NCBI GenBank assembly: GCA_003694355.1
Contig: RFKI01000009.1
Location: 1 to 7,689 of the forward strand
DNA length: 7,689 nt
DNA from: Bdellovibrio sp.
GTDB taxonomy: Bacteria; Bdellovibrionota; Bdellovibrionia; Bdellovibrionales; UBA1609
Direction of reading: 5' to 3'
In this document: positions 1-5,695 of the stretch, in pieces
Layout: every line of letters begins with the position of its first letter
How positions within the stretch are numbered: the stretch's first letter is position 1
Notes under the pieces: model-generated
Database searches by the model: none
The model's input: only the letters and a program-made list of their open reading frames with translations
Told to the model about the DNA's origin: nothing
Translations under genes and position numbers: made by a program

Positions 1-1199
1 AAATGCTTTTCATGAATTTCCTTAACGACTGTATTAAATCGAATCGTCACAAGACCTTTCTTCTCCATATCAAAAATAATATTTTGGTTTTCTTCATTAC
101 ACCTATCAAAGGCTTCTCCTCGAACCAATAAAGTAACTTTATTTTTATATTTTGGTTTAGCTAAATACTGGGCGGCTTCAACACCAGCATTCCCTCCCCC
201 AACAACAGCCACATGTTTATTTTGGTATTGCTCAGGATCAATTAAATTATAAGCGACTTTAGGTAGGTCCTCATTCTCCAACCCCAGCTTTCTAGGAGAT
301 CCCCGAACCCCCATGCATAAAATCACTTTTTTAGCAGTATACTCCCCTTTACTTGTCTTCACCTTAAAAAATCCATCCTCTCCTGAAAGTCCTTCAAATT
401 TTTCTTCTGATTGGATTTTTACACCTGCTTTTTTTCGAACTGAATCCCAATAAGCCAAAAGTTCTTCCTTTGAAACCTTATTTTTCCTAAACTTCATTTT
501 TCCAACAATCGGCAAATCAGCAGGATGAGACATCACCACTTTTTGTCGAGGAAAGTTGTTAACCGTCCCTCCTAAAGTATTCTGGTCAATACAAATATAA
601 GATGACTTATTCTCAATAGCTGCCAGGCAAGCGGCTAGACCTGCTGGCCCTGCACCAACAATAAATAGATCCGTGTCTGTTTTATTTTTCTTCTTTAGAT
701 TTTTAATAGCATGTCTGGCAGCCTGTTGTCCTTGTTTTACGGCATTTCGAATCAATCCCATGCCGCCCAACTCCCCTGCGATATAAAGTCCTGGAACATT
801 GGTTTCGAAATCAGCTGTTAATCGAGGAATATCCACCCCTCTTTTTTTCGTCCCAAAAACAAGATCAATAGCTCCAAACGGGCAAGCTGCTTCACATTCT
901 CCATGTCCCACACATTTTGTGGGATTAACAAGAACGGCTTTATGTCCAATCAACTTCAACACTTCTCCTTCGGGGCACACCACCGTACAAGAACCGCAAC
1001 CCGCACATAAAGCGGGATTAATCTCTGGATGTAAAGTTGCTGGTTCTGTCATGCCTGATTTTAAAGTTTTCTGATAAAGCTCTTCTCCTCGTTTTTGATC
1101 CTTCTTTCGTTTTCGAATTCCCCACCAACAAATCCCAAACATCAATAATAACCCAATAGCACTTAAATGAAGGCTTAGCCAATCCAGGACTTTATCCAT
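1..1199 (-). CDS. Membrane-anchored 2x[4Fe-4S] ferredoxin / FAD-NAD(P) oxidoreductase, 3' end beyond window
   Basis: This open frame of 399 codons has no stop before the left edge, so the C-terminus is missing. Reading the minus strand gives: one N-terminal membrane helix (about residues 8-27) followed by a basic stretch (RKRKKDQKR), which suggests the rest is cytoplasmic; a ferredoxin domain with CAGCGSCTVVCP (65-76) and CVGHGECEAACP (96-107); a segment VPGLYIAGELGGMGLIRNA (135-153) like the FAD-closing motif of thioredoxin-reductase-type flavoproteins; an FAD Rossmann motif GAGPAG (182-187); and a second dinucleotide motif VVGGGNAG (332-339), probably for NAD(P)H. The likely role is electron transfer between NAD(P)H, flavin and Fe-S clusters at the inner membrane; partner and substrate are unknown. 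The ATG at 1199 has AAGAGG six bases upstream (1206-1211). I recall this domain order from a family annotated only as 'NAD(P)-binding protein'. The domain calls are firm; the function is not. Confidence 0.9.
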   Translation of the reverse strand, partial: MDKVLDWLSLHLSAIGLLLMFGICWWGIRKRKKDQKRGEELYQKTLKSGMTEPATLHPEINPALCAGCGSCTVVCPEGEVLKLIGHKAVLVNPTKCVGHGECEAACPFGAIDLVFGTKKRGVDIPRLTADFETNVPGLYIAGELGGMGLIRNAVKQGQQAARHAIKNLKKKNKTDTDLFIVGAGPAGLAACLAAIENKSSYICIDQNTLGGTVNNFPRQKVVMSHPADLPIVGKMKFRKNKVSKEELLAYWDSVRKKAGVKIQSEEKFEGLSGEDGFFKVKTSKGEYTAKKVILCMGVRGSPRKLGLENEDLPKVAYNLIDPEQYQNKHVAVVGGGNAGVEAAQYLAKPKYKNKVTLLVRGEAFDRCNEENQNIIFDMEKKGLVTIRFNTVVKEIHEKH

Positions 1200-1508
1200 A
1201 AAAAACCTCTTTCAAATTTCAAAGTCTCTTTAAAGAGACTCGGAAAAAAGAACTGTTTTTTAAAGGGGAATTTCTTATTAAAAATCTCCATTTTATATCC
1301 ATTTTCTTTAAAGTTATAGCCAGAAAGGGTTCAAAGAAATCTTTCCTTTTCTGACAAAATTTTGAACAATAAAAACTGATATTAATTTTTGACCTTAAAC
1401 TCTTTTTTAGTAAAAGATCTCAAAATGAGAATTTTCAATATGTCTTTTTAAGGATATGGCTTGACTCTTAAAGGTTCTAAAAAAAGACTATCTCTATATA
1501 AGAGCAGG
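1200..1508. other. Gene-free intergenic region
   Basis: About 309 AT-rich bases lie between two minus-strand genes, with no open frame of convincing length. Besides the palindrome at 1223-1240 it holds an imperfect hairpin (CAGAAAGG at 1321-1328 with CCTTTTCTG at 1345-1353, one bulged T) and a short hairpin TCTCA-AAA-TGAGA (1418-1430). A weak stem at 1492-1504 (CTCT/AGAG) is followed on the minus strand by seven T's and might end the HEAT-like gene's transcript. I could not find a good -35/-10 pair for the oxidoreductase gene, although a promoter must lie here unless there is read-through. Confidence 0.5.
1223..1240. repeat. 18-bp perfect palindrome upstream of the Fe-S oxidoreductase gene
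   Basis: AGTCTCTTTAAAGAGACT reads identically on both strands. It lies 23 bp upstream of the ATG at 1199 and 11 bp upstream of its ribosome binding site. It could be an operator for a dimeric regulator or a hairpin in the 5' leader. No run of T follows it on the minus strand, so a terminator is unlikely. The palindrome is seen directly; its role is inferred from position. Confidence 0.55.
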
Positions 1509-2246
1509 CTATAAAGCCGTCTTGAAATATTTATGCAACCAATACTGTCGCTTTTTTCTTAAAGAAGTTCTGGCATTATAAGAATAAGGCATGATTCGCT
1601 CTAAAGCAGAAATGGCATAAGGATAAAGTTTTCTATCTTTACTGCGAAGCACACGTAAAAGTTCAACCTTGTCAGCTCTCGTAGAAAATTCACTTAAAGC
1701 TTGTATAATATGTTTTCTGATCCATAAACCTTCACCCTTATGAAAGTTCTTATGGTAGTATAGTTTTTTCCATAAAAGCGCTTTATACTCTCTTCCCTTA
1801 AGCTTTTTAATCACATCCACGGCAGCTGTCCTCACCACAAGAGCCTTGTCATCAAGAAGCTTCCCTGCCCAAAATAATGCCCAGTCTCTCTCAAAATAAG
1901 AAGCTGCCAGAAGGGCCGCGTTCCTCATAAACCACTCACGGCTTCTTAAAGCTTTGACAATCACTTTTTTAGCTCCTCTTGGTTTAACAAACCCAAGTGC
2001 AATCAAGGCACGCCACCGAACTTGTAAGGACTGATGTCGATCAAGAGCTAAGACTTTCAAATATTCTTTTTGTTTTTGAGACATTTTTTTTAGAACAACT
2101 TTTCGATTTTCCAAGGGTAAACTTAAAGCCATCAATAGGCCTTCTTTTTCTGAAAAAAGTTGAGCTCTTGAGTTTTGAGGCAAGGCCGCATAAGCTGCAT
2201 CAAAAAATAATAAGATTCCCCAAAAACAAATCAATAGGCTTTTCAT
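1509..2246 (-). CDS. Exported HEAT-repeat-like protein of unknown function
   Basis: The product has 245 residues. Residues 1-20 look like a Sec signal peptide: MK, a hydrophobic core, then the cleavage site AYA|AL after residue 20. The mature part is very basic and helical. It has recurring units with the HEAT/armadillo look, a hydrophobic helix carrying an Arg near its start: around 74-87 (QVRWRALIALG), 106-116 (FMRNAALLAAS), 136-148 (LVVRTAAVDVIKK) and 175-187 (WIRKHIIQALSEF). Such alpha-solenoids usually bind other proteins; the predicted place is the periplasm or outer envelope. The start is well supported: AAGGAG (2255-2260) sits 8 bases upstream and overlaps the stop codon of the gene before it. 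That 13-bp gap implies co-transcription, and possibly translational coupling, with the coiled-coil gene. I do not recognise a named family, so the HEAT assignment rests on pattern alone. Confidence 0.85.
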   Translation of the reverse strand: MKSLLICFWGILLFFDAAYAALPQNSRAQLFSEKEGLLMALSLPLENRKVVLKKMSQKQKEYLKVLALDRHQSLQVRWRALIALGFVKPRGAKKVIVKALRSREWFMRNAALLAASYFERDWALFWAGKLLDDKALVVRTAAVDVIKKLKGREYKALLWKKLYYHKNFHKGEGLWIRKHIIQALSEFSTRADKVELLRVLRSKDRKLYPYAISALERIMPYSYNARTSLRKKRQYWLHKYFKTAL

Positions 2247-2259
2247 AAACGGCTCTCCT

Positions 2260-3411
2260 TCAGTCTGATTGATTTCCCTTCCCTAAGGACTGAGCTTCTT
2301 CAGCCATTTTATCCACATCAGGATTCACCTCATCAATATTCACATGACTTGCATCGCCCTCTGCTGCTTGAAGATTTGCTACTTCCTCTAACATCTTATC
2401 CGTATCAATTAAATCACCTAGAACATCATCGGCCTCTTCAGGAAGATCGCCATCAGCCTTTGTTTCTGTTTCCACTTGACCTTGTTCTTTTTCGTCTAAT
2501 GGCTTTTCCTCCACCTGAACGGGGGCATCCAACTCCTCTGAGTCACTTTCCAAAGCTTTTTTAAACTCATCTAATAAACCATCTTCTTCCTTATCTTCTT
2601 CAGATGCGGAATCTTTTGGCTCCTCAACTTCTTGAGCCTCTGCTGCTGAAGCACTCTCCTTGGGTTCCTCCTTTTCTTCTATCTCTTCCTCAGCTTGATC
2701 TGGGGCCTCCACACTTTCCCCTTTTAGTTTGGCAAGTTCTGCTTTAAGTCTGGCATTTTCTTCTTTATATAAAGACAAATCGGCAATATCATCTTCAATG
2801 ATTTCATACTCCATCAGCTTCTGCTCAAGTTCTTGAACTTTCTTCTCTAGCTCTTTATTATCTCCCTCAACAGGTTGAGCATTTTTCAATTTTTGAATTT
2901 CTTCATCTCTTTTCTTGATTTCTTCCTTCAGCTTTTGAATCTCAGACTCTAAAGCCTCTTTAAGTTTCCCAGCTTGCTCGGCGCGATCGGCCCCTTCACC
3001 GCTGTCAGAAGTCGAAGCTTCTTTCACCTCAGAAGAAGTTTCATCATCCCCAGAAGACTCTCCTTGTACAGCCTCTTGAGCTTCTGCACTCTTAGTCCCC
3101 TCTTCTGATTCTTTCTCTTCAGTACTCTTTGTGGACTCTTCCGCAAAAGACACGGACTGTTCAGTGTTTTCTGCTTTTTTTGAGCCACCTCCCGACTGAG
3201 ATAGAGACGGCCCTTGTTCTAAAACTTTTTTTAAAGCTTCTTCAATATTTTGAATATGAGGAAAAAGCTCTTGTGGAATATTCTCTTCTTTCTTGGCGGG
3301 CCTTAAAACAGACCAAAGAAAGTATCCACCTCCTAAAAGAACAATCAAAGAAAAAGTAACAGAAATAAGAAGTTGAGAGTGTGATACTAAAAAATGAATA
3401 AAATGACTCAT
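2260..3411 (-). CDS. Membrane-anchored acidic coiled-coil protein, unknown function
   Basis: The product has 383 residues from the ATG at 3411. A membrane helix (about 14-36) is followed by RPAKK, which by the positive-inside rule puts the long C-terminal part in the cytoplasm. That part is extremely acidic and of low complexity (Glu, Ser, Ala, Lys). A likely coiled coil runs from about 148 to 232 (heptad-like LKEEIKKRDEEIQKLK and LEKKVQELEQKL). EEPKESAS/EEPKDSAS repeats 15 residues apart (248-255, 263-270), and a motif D-x-D-K-M-x-E-E-x-x-x-L occurs twice near the C-terminus (336-347, 365-376). The frame can be extended to an ATG at 3456 (398 residues). I prefer 3411 because a promoter-like element lies inside the extra codons and those codons are unusually rich in G and C; neither start has a strong ribosome binding site. 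A scaffold or tether role is possible but unproven. First gene of an operon with the HEAT-like gene. Confidence 0.8.
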   Translation of the reverse strand: MSHFIHFLVSHSQLLISVTFSLIVLLGGGYFLWSVLRPAKKEENIPQELFPHIQNIEEALKKVLEQGPSLSQSGGGSKKAENTEQSVSFAEESTKSTEEKESEEGTKSAEAQEAVQGESSGDDETSSEVKEASTSDSGEGADRAEQAGKLKEALESEIQKLKEEIKKRDEEIQKLKNAQPVEGDNKELEKKVQELEQKLMEYEIIEDDIADLSLYKEENARLKAELAKLKGESVEAPDQAEEEIEEKEEPKESASAAEAQEVEEPKDSASEEDKEEDGLLDEFKKALESDSEELDAPVQVEEKPLDEKEQGQVETETKADGDLPEEADDVLGDLIDTDKMLEEVANLQAAEGDASHVNIDEVNPDVDKMAEEAQSLGKGNQSD

Positions 3412-3447
3412 GTTTTTATTGTCCGCAGGGACCCTTAAAAAGGTCAA
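3411..3447 (-). promoter_or_regulatory. Putative promoter of the coiled-coil/HEAT-like operon
   Basis: On the minus strand TTGACC (3442-3447) is followed after 18 bases by GACAAT (3418-3423), four of six matches to the -10 consensus. Transcription would start about at the A of the ATG at 3411, giving a leaderless message. A near-palindrome (GACC...GGTC, 3430-3445) overlaps the -35 element and could be an operator. This is a pattern match only. Confidence 0.35.
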
Positions 3448-3521
3448 GAAATCCATACCTTTAGAAAAAACCCTAGCCCCAAGACCAGTTCCTTAAAAGA
3501 AAACTCCTGAAGGTTGTTTTC

Positions 3522-3548
3522 TGGACAGACGTCTAGCCTTTTTGTAAT
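3522..3548 (+). promoter_or_regulatory. Putative pyrC promoter
   Basis: TGGACA (3522-3527) and TGTAAT (3543-3548) each match the consensus hexamers at five of six positions, but the 15-base spacer is shorter than usual. A start near 3555 would leave a leader of about 16 bases that just holds the ribosome binding site. The 8-bp palindrome AGACGTCT (3527-3534) lies between the elements. I see no attenuator or pyrimidine-responsive leader. Confidence 0.35.
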
Positions 3549-3570
3549 CTACTGGCACAAAGGAGATCTC

Positions 3571-4920
3571 ATGCCAGAAACCTTCTCTCTTATTATAAAA
3601 AATACGATCCCTGTAACTTCCACTACATCTCCTCTTTCCGAAGAACGTACGGACATTGGCATTAAAGAAGGGAAAATTGCTCACATTGGTCCCCTTTCCC
3701 GAGCTCAAGCAGACCAAGTTCTGGATGCTCATGGCCTCTACACACTTCCTGGACTTATTGACACTCAAGTGCACTTTAGGGAACCTGGATTTGAATATAA
3801 AGAAACCATTGCTTCAGGAACAAGAGCGGCTCTTCTTGGAGGAGTAACAGGCATTTTTGAAATGCCAAACACCTCTCCTCCCACTACAACTCTTTCTGCT
3901 CTTAAAGATAAATTACAACGGGCTCAGAAAAGTGCCTGGTGCCACTATGCTTTTTATGTAGGGGCCTGTTCTGAAAATATCAATCACCTTCAAGAACTAG
4001 AACAAGTCCCAGGATGTTGTGGTGTTAAGGTGTTTGTGGGGAGTTCAACAGGCTCTCTTTTAATGTCAGAACCTCATCTTATAAAAAAGGCCATGCTTTC
4101 TGGATCTAAACGAATGGCCTTTCACTGTGAAGATGAAACCCGCCTTCGTGAACGCAAACCTCTTCTTAAAGAACAAACTCACAACCCTTCTTTTCACCCC
4201 ATATGGCGCGACGAAAAGACAGCTCTTTTGGCCACTCAAATGATTGTGCAACTGGCCCATGAAACACAACGCCCCACTCATATTCTTCACGTTAGCACCA
4301 AAGAAGAAATGCTTTTCTTAAAGAAAGAGAAAAAAGGAGATCTCATATCCGTAGAAGTGACCCCTCAACACCTAACACTTCATGCACCTGATTGCTATCA
4401 AGAATTAGGTACTTTAGCTCAGATGAACCCTCCTATTCGAAGCCTTGAGCATCAAAAAGCTTTATGGGAGGGACTTGTGAATAACACTGTGGATATTGTG
4501 GCCTCAGATCATGCCCCTCACACTCTGGAAGAAAAAAATAAACCTTATCCACAATCACCCTCTGGAATGCCTGGAGTGCAAACCATTGTCCCTCTTATGC
4601 TTCATCATGTGGCAGAAAAACGCCTTTCCTTACAGCGATTGGTTCAACTGATGGCAGAAAACCCAGCTCGCCTTTTTGGTATCCCCAATAAAGGGCGTGT
4701 TGCCATAGGATATGATGCGGATCTCACTCTTGTAGACCTTTCAGCCAATAAAGTTATCACTAATCAGTCTATGGCAAGCCTTTCGCAGTGGACCCCTTTT
4801 GCAGGATTGAAAGTTAAAGGTTGGCCCATTGCTACTATTTTAAACGGCGAGATAGCCATGCATGAAGGAGAACTCACTCTATCTCAGCCAATAGGATGCC
4901 CTTATACATTCAAGGCTTAA
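3571..4920 (+). CDS. pyrC: Dihydroorotase (class I type, DxQVHFREPG variant)
   Basis: This 449-residue amidohydrolase should catalyse reversible cyclisation of carbamoyl aspartate to dihydroorotate, the third step of de novo UMP synthesis, in the cytoplasm. Family marks include DTQVHFREPG (64-73), EMPNTSPP (97-104, Asn contacting substrate), the likely carboxylated metal-bridging Lys in GVKVFVGSSTG (K153), metal-ligand His in HCED (H185) and HVST (H240), the catalytic Asp in SDHAPHTLEEK (D313), and the substrate loop SPSGMPG (329-335). The usual first His of HxH is Gln66; as I recall, a large group that includes cyanobacterial dihydroorotases shares this. The ATG at 3571 has AAGGAG (3560-3565) five bases upstream; an in-frame TTG at 3514 would add 19 unconserved-looking residues and is rejected. 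Length fits the family (about 420-450). It stands alone, divergent from the coiled-coil operon, with no other pyr gene in view. Confidence 0.95.
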   Translation: MPETFSLIIKNTIPVTSTTSPLSEERTDIGIKEGKIAHIGPLSRAQADQVLDAHGLYTLPGLIDTQVHFREPGFEYKETIASGTRAALLGGVTGIFEMPNTSPPTTTLSALKDKLQRAQKSAWCHYAFYVGACSENINHLQELEQVPGCCGVKVFVGSSTGSLLMSEPHLIKKAMLSGSKRMAFHCEDETRLRERKPLLKEQTHNPSFHPIWRDEKTALLATQMIVQLAHETQRPTHILHVSTKEEMLFLKKEKKGDLISVEVTPQHLTLHAPDCYQELGTLAQMNPPIRSLEHQKALWEGLVNNTVDIVASDHAPHTLEEKNKPYPQSPSGMPGVQTIVPLMLHHVAEKRLSLQRLVQLMAENPARLFGIPNKGRVAIGYDADLTLVDLSANKVITNQSMASLSQWTPFAGLKVKGWPIATILNGEIAMHEGELTLSQPIGCPYTFKA

Positions 4921-4956
4921 CTGTTGTAGAAATGTTGCTCTTTCAAAAAATGAATG

Positions 4957-4979
4957 TTTACTTAAATTAAAAAAGTAAA
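4957..4979 (+). repeat. AT-rich inverted repeat downstream of pyrC, possible weak terminator
   Basis: TTTACTT (4957-4963) pairs perfectly with AAGTAAA (4973-4979) across a 9-base loop, 37 bases after the pyrC stop. The stem has little G+C and no T tract follows, so intrinsic termination would be poor. It is the only candidate I see between pyrC and the microprotein gene. Confidence 0.25.
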
Positions 4980-5008
4980 TATGTGCTTTAAAAAATGTTA
5001 CCAACTCT

Positions 5009-5021
5009 TCTCATTGTGAGA
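5009..5021. repeat. Short hairpin TCTCA-TTG-TGAGA
   Basis: A perfect 5-bp stem with a 3-base spacer lies about 50 bp upstream of the microprotein gene. The same arms with another spacer occur at 1418-1430. It could be an operator half-site pair or chance. Confidence 0.25.
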
Positions 5022-5045
5022 CGGTTCCATACCAAAAATTTCACC

Positions 5046-5063
5046 TATACTCCAAGTTATACT
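5046..5063 (+). promoter_or_regulatory. Two -10-like TATACT elements ahead of the microprotein gene
   Basis: TATACT occurs at 5046-5051 and again at 5058-5063, each five of six matches to the -10 consensus. No convincing -35 hexamer sits at the right distance from either, so an activator may be needed. Starting from the second copy, the message would begin around 5070, within a few bases of the ATG at 5075. Confidence 0.35.
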
Positions 5064-5074
5064 AGAATAAAAGT

Positions 5075-5191
5075 ATGGCGTTATTTAGTGCTATATTTTT
5101 TGGAATGATTGGGTTAAGCATCCTCGCTCTTGGCGTAAAAGGTCCTCGTGTTCAATATGTAAGAGTCACTCGAAAAAGACATCGAATGTAA
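5075..5191 (+). CDS. 38-residue membrane microprotein with basic tail
   Basis: The frame starts at ATG 5075 and ends at TAA 5189-5191. Residues 2-21 (ALFSAIFFGMIGLSILALGV) form one strongly hydrophobic helix. The tail from residue 22 carries eight Lys, Arg or His, ending TRKRHRM. By the positive-inside rule the tail should be cytoplasmic. There is no Shine-Dalgarno sequence before the ATG, but two -10-like boxes precede it, which fits leaderless translation. The stop lies 14 bp before the lipoprotein ATG, so the two are probably one transcript. I do not recognise a family. Options include a small membrane regulator of the neighbouring product, a small toxic peptide, or a chance frame; the clean hydrophobic/basic division and the gene-like spacing argue against chance. 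Confidence 0.6.
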   Translation: MALFSAIFFGMIGLSILALGVKGPRVQYVRVTRKRHRM

Positions 5192-5205
5192 CCAAGGACT
5201 TGCCT

Positions 5206-5655
5206 ATGAAAAAGAATGAGGCTGCTTTTAAATTAGCGGGGATTTTTGCCATTATGACCCTGTTTCTTATACAATTTCAAAACTGTGCCCCTGTTTCTCC
5301 AATCAATGGAGCTATACAAAACATTGATGGGGAGGTTCGAGTTATTGATGACTGGAATGCTGACAGTCTTCTGTTTTTTTCCAAAACAGCAACAGCCACA
5401 CCCAATGTTTCAACTCTCAATATTGATGGATTTTGCAACCGAAAAGCCAAAAATATGGAGGTTTTCTGGTATTTAATAGATCCTTCTCAGCCTAATTTAG
5501 ATATTTCTCAAGGAGTAGCCTATTGCAACAATGGAGCCTTTCGAGTGAGCGTTAACACAGAAGCCCTTCAATGTAATAAAACCTACTCACTGATGGCAGG
5601 ATTTGATGGAGTAAAAAAGGCTGAAATTTCTGTTCGTAGGCCTTGTATCAACTAA
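5206..5655 (+). CDS. Small cysteine-rich lipoprotein, unknown function
   Basis: The product has 149 residues. A lysine-bearing start (MKKNEAAFK), a hydrophobic core (10-23) and FQNC at 24-27 make a lipoprotein signal, with Cys27 as the lipidated residue; the lipobox is atypical (Phe at -3, Asn at -1). The mature 123 residues carry four more cysteines (77, 107, 123, 147) that could form two disulfides in the periplasm. The Thr/Ser/Val-rich pattern with FWYLIDPSQP and AFRVSVNTEAL suggests a small beta-sandwich; this is inference, and I know no named domain that fits. The ATG at 5206 has AAGGA (5194-5198) seven bases upstream. An in-frame TTG at 5200 would sit one base from that site and is rejected. 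Likely co-transcribed with the microprotein. Residue +2 after Cys is Ala, with no Asp retention signal, so outer-membrane sorting by Lol is expected. Confidence 0.85.
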   Translation: MKKNEAAFKLAGIFAIMTLFLIQFQNCAPVSPINGAIQNIDGEVRVIDDWNADSLLFFSKTATATPNVSTLNIDGFCNRKAKNMEVFWYLIDPSQPNLDISQGVAYCNNGAFRVSVNTEALQCNKTYSLMAGFDGVKKAEISVRRPCIN

Positions 5656-5695
5656 AAAACTACACGACGGCAACATATTTTGATAAACCATTGAA

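Noticed and set aside
799..1074. Plus-strand open frame of 91 codons
   Set aside because: It lies antisense within the Fe-S oxidoreductase gene, whose ferredoxin motifs show the minus strand is the coding one.
1328..1336. GGTTCAAAG resembling a tRNA T-loop
   Set aside because: There is no flanking acceptor, anticodon or D-arm structure; the surrounding DNA does not fold as a tRNA.
1997..2248. Plus-strand open frame of 83 codons
   Set aside because: Antisense shadow of the HEAT-like gene, with no ribosome site or recognisable product.
2349..3359. Two plus-strand open frames (2349-2564 and 3129-3359)
   Set aside because: They are explained by the low-complexity Glu/Lys/Ser codons of the coiled-coil gene read in antisense, which rarely give stops.
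3514..3570. TTG start that would add 19 residues to PyrC
   Set aside because: The ATG at 3571 has a strong ribosome site at 3560-3565 and the putative promoter overlaps the extension.
3493..4290. Minus-strand open frames within pyrC (3493-3774 and 4066-4290) and plus-strand frame 3656-3847
   Set aside because: All overlap the well-supported dihydroorotase frame and carry no family motif.
5200..5205. TTG start two codons before the lipoprotein ATG
   Set aside because: The ribosome binding site AAGGA would be only one base away; spacing to the ATG at 5206 is ideal.
5656..5695. Possible bidirectional terminator between the convergent lipoprotein and recO genes
   Set aside because: I could not find an inverted repeat in the 40 bp, only a T run on the minus strand, so I did not call one.
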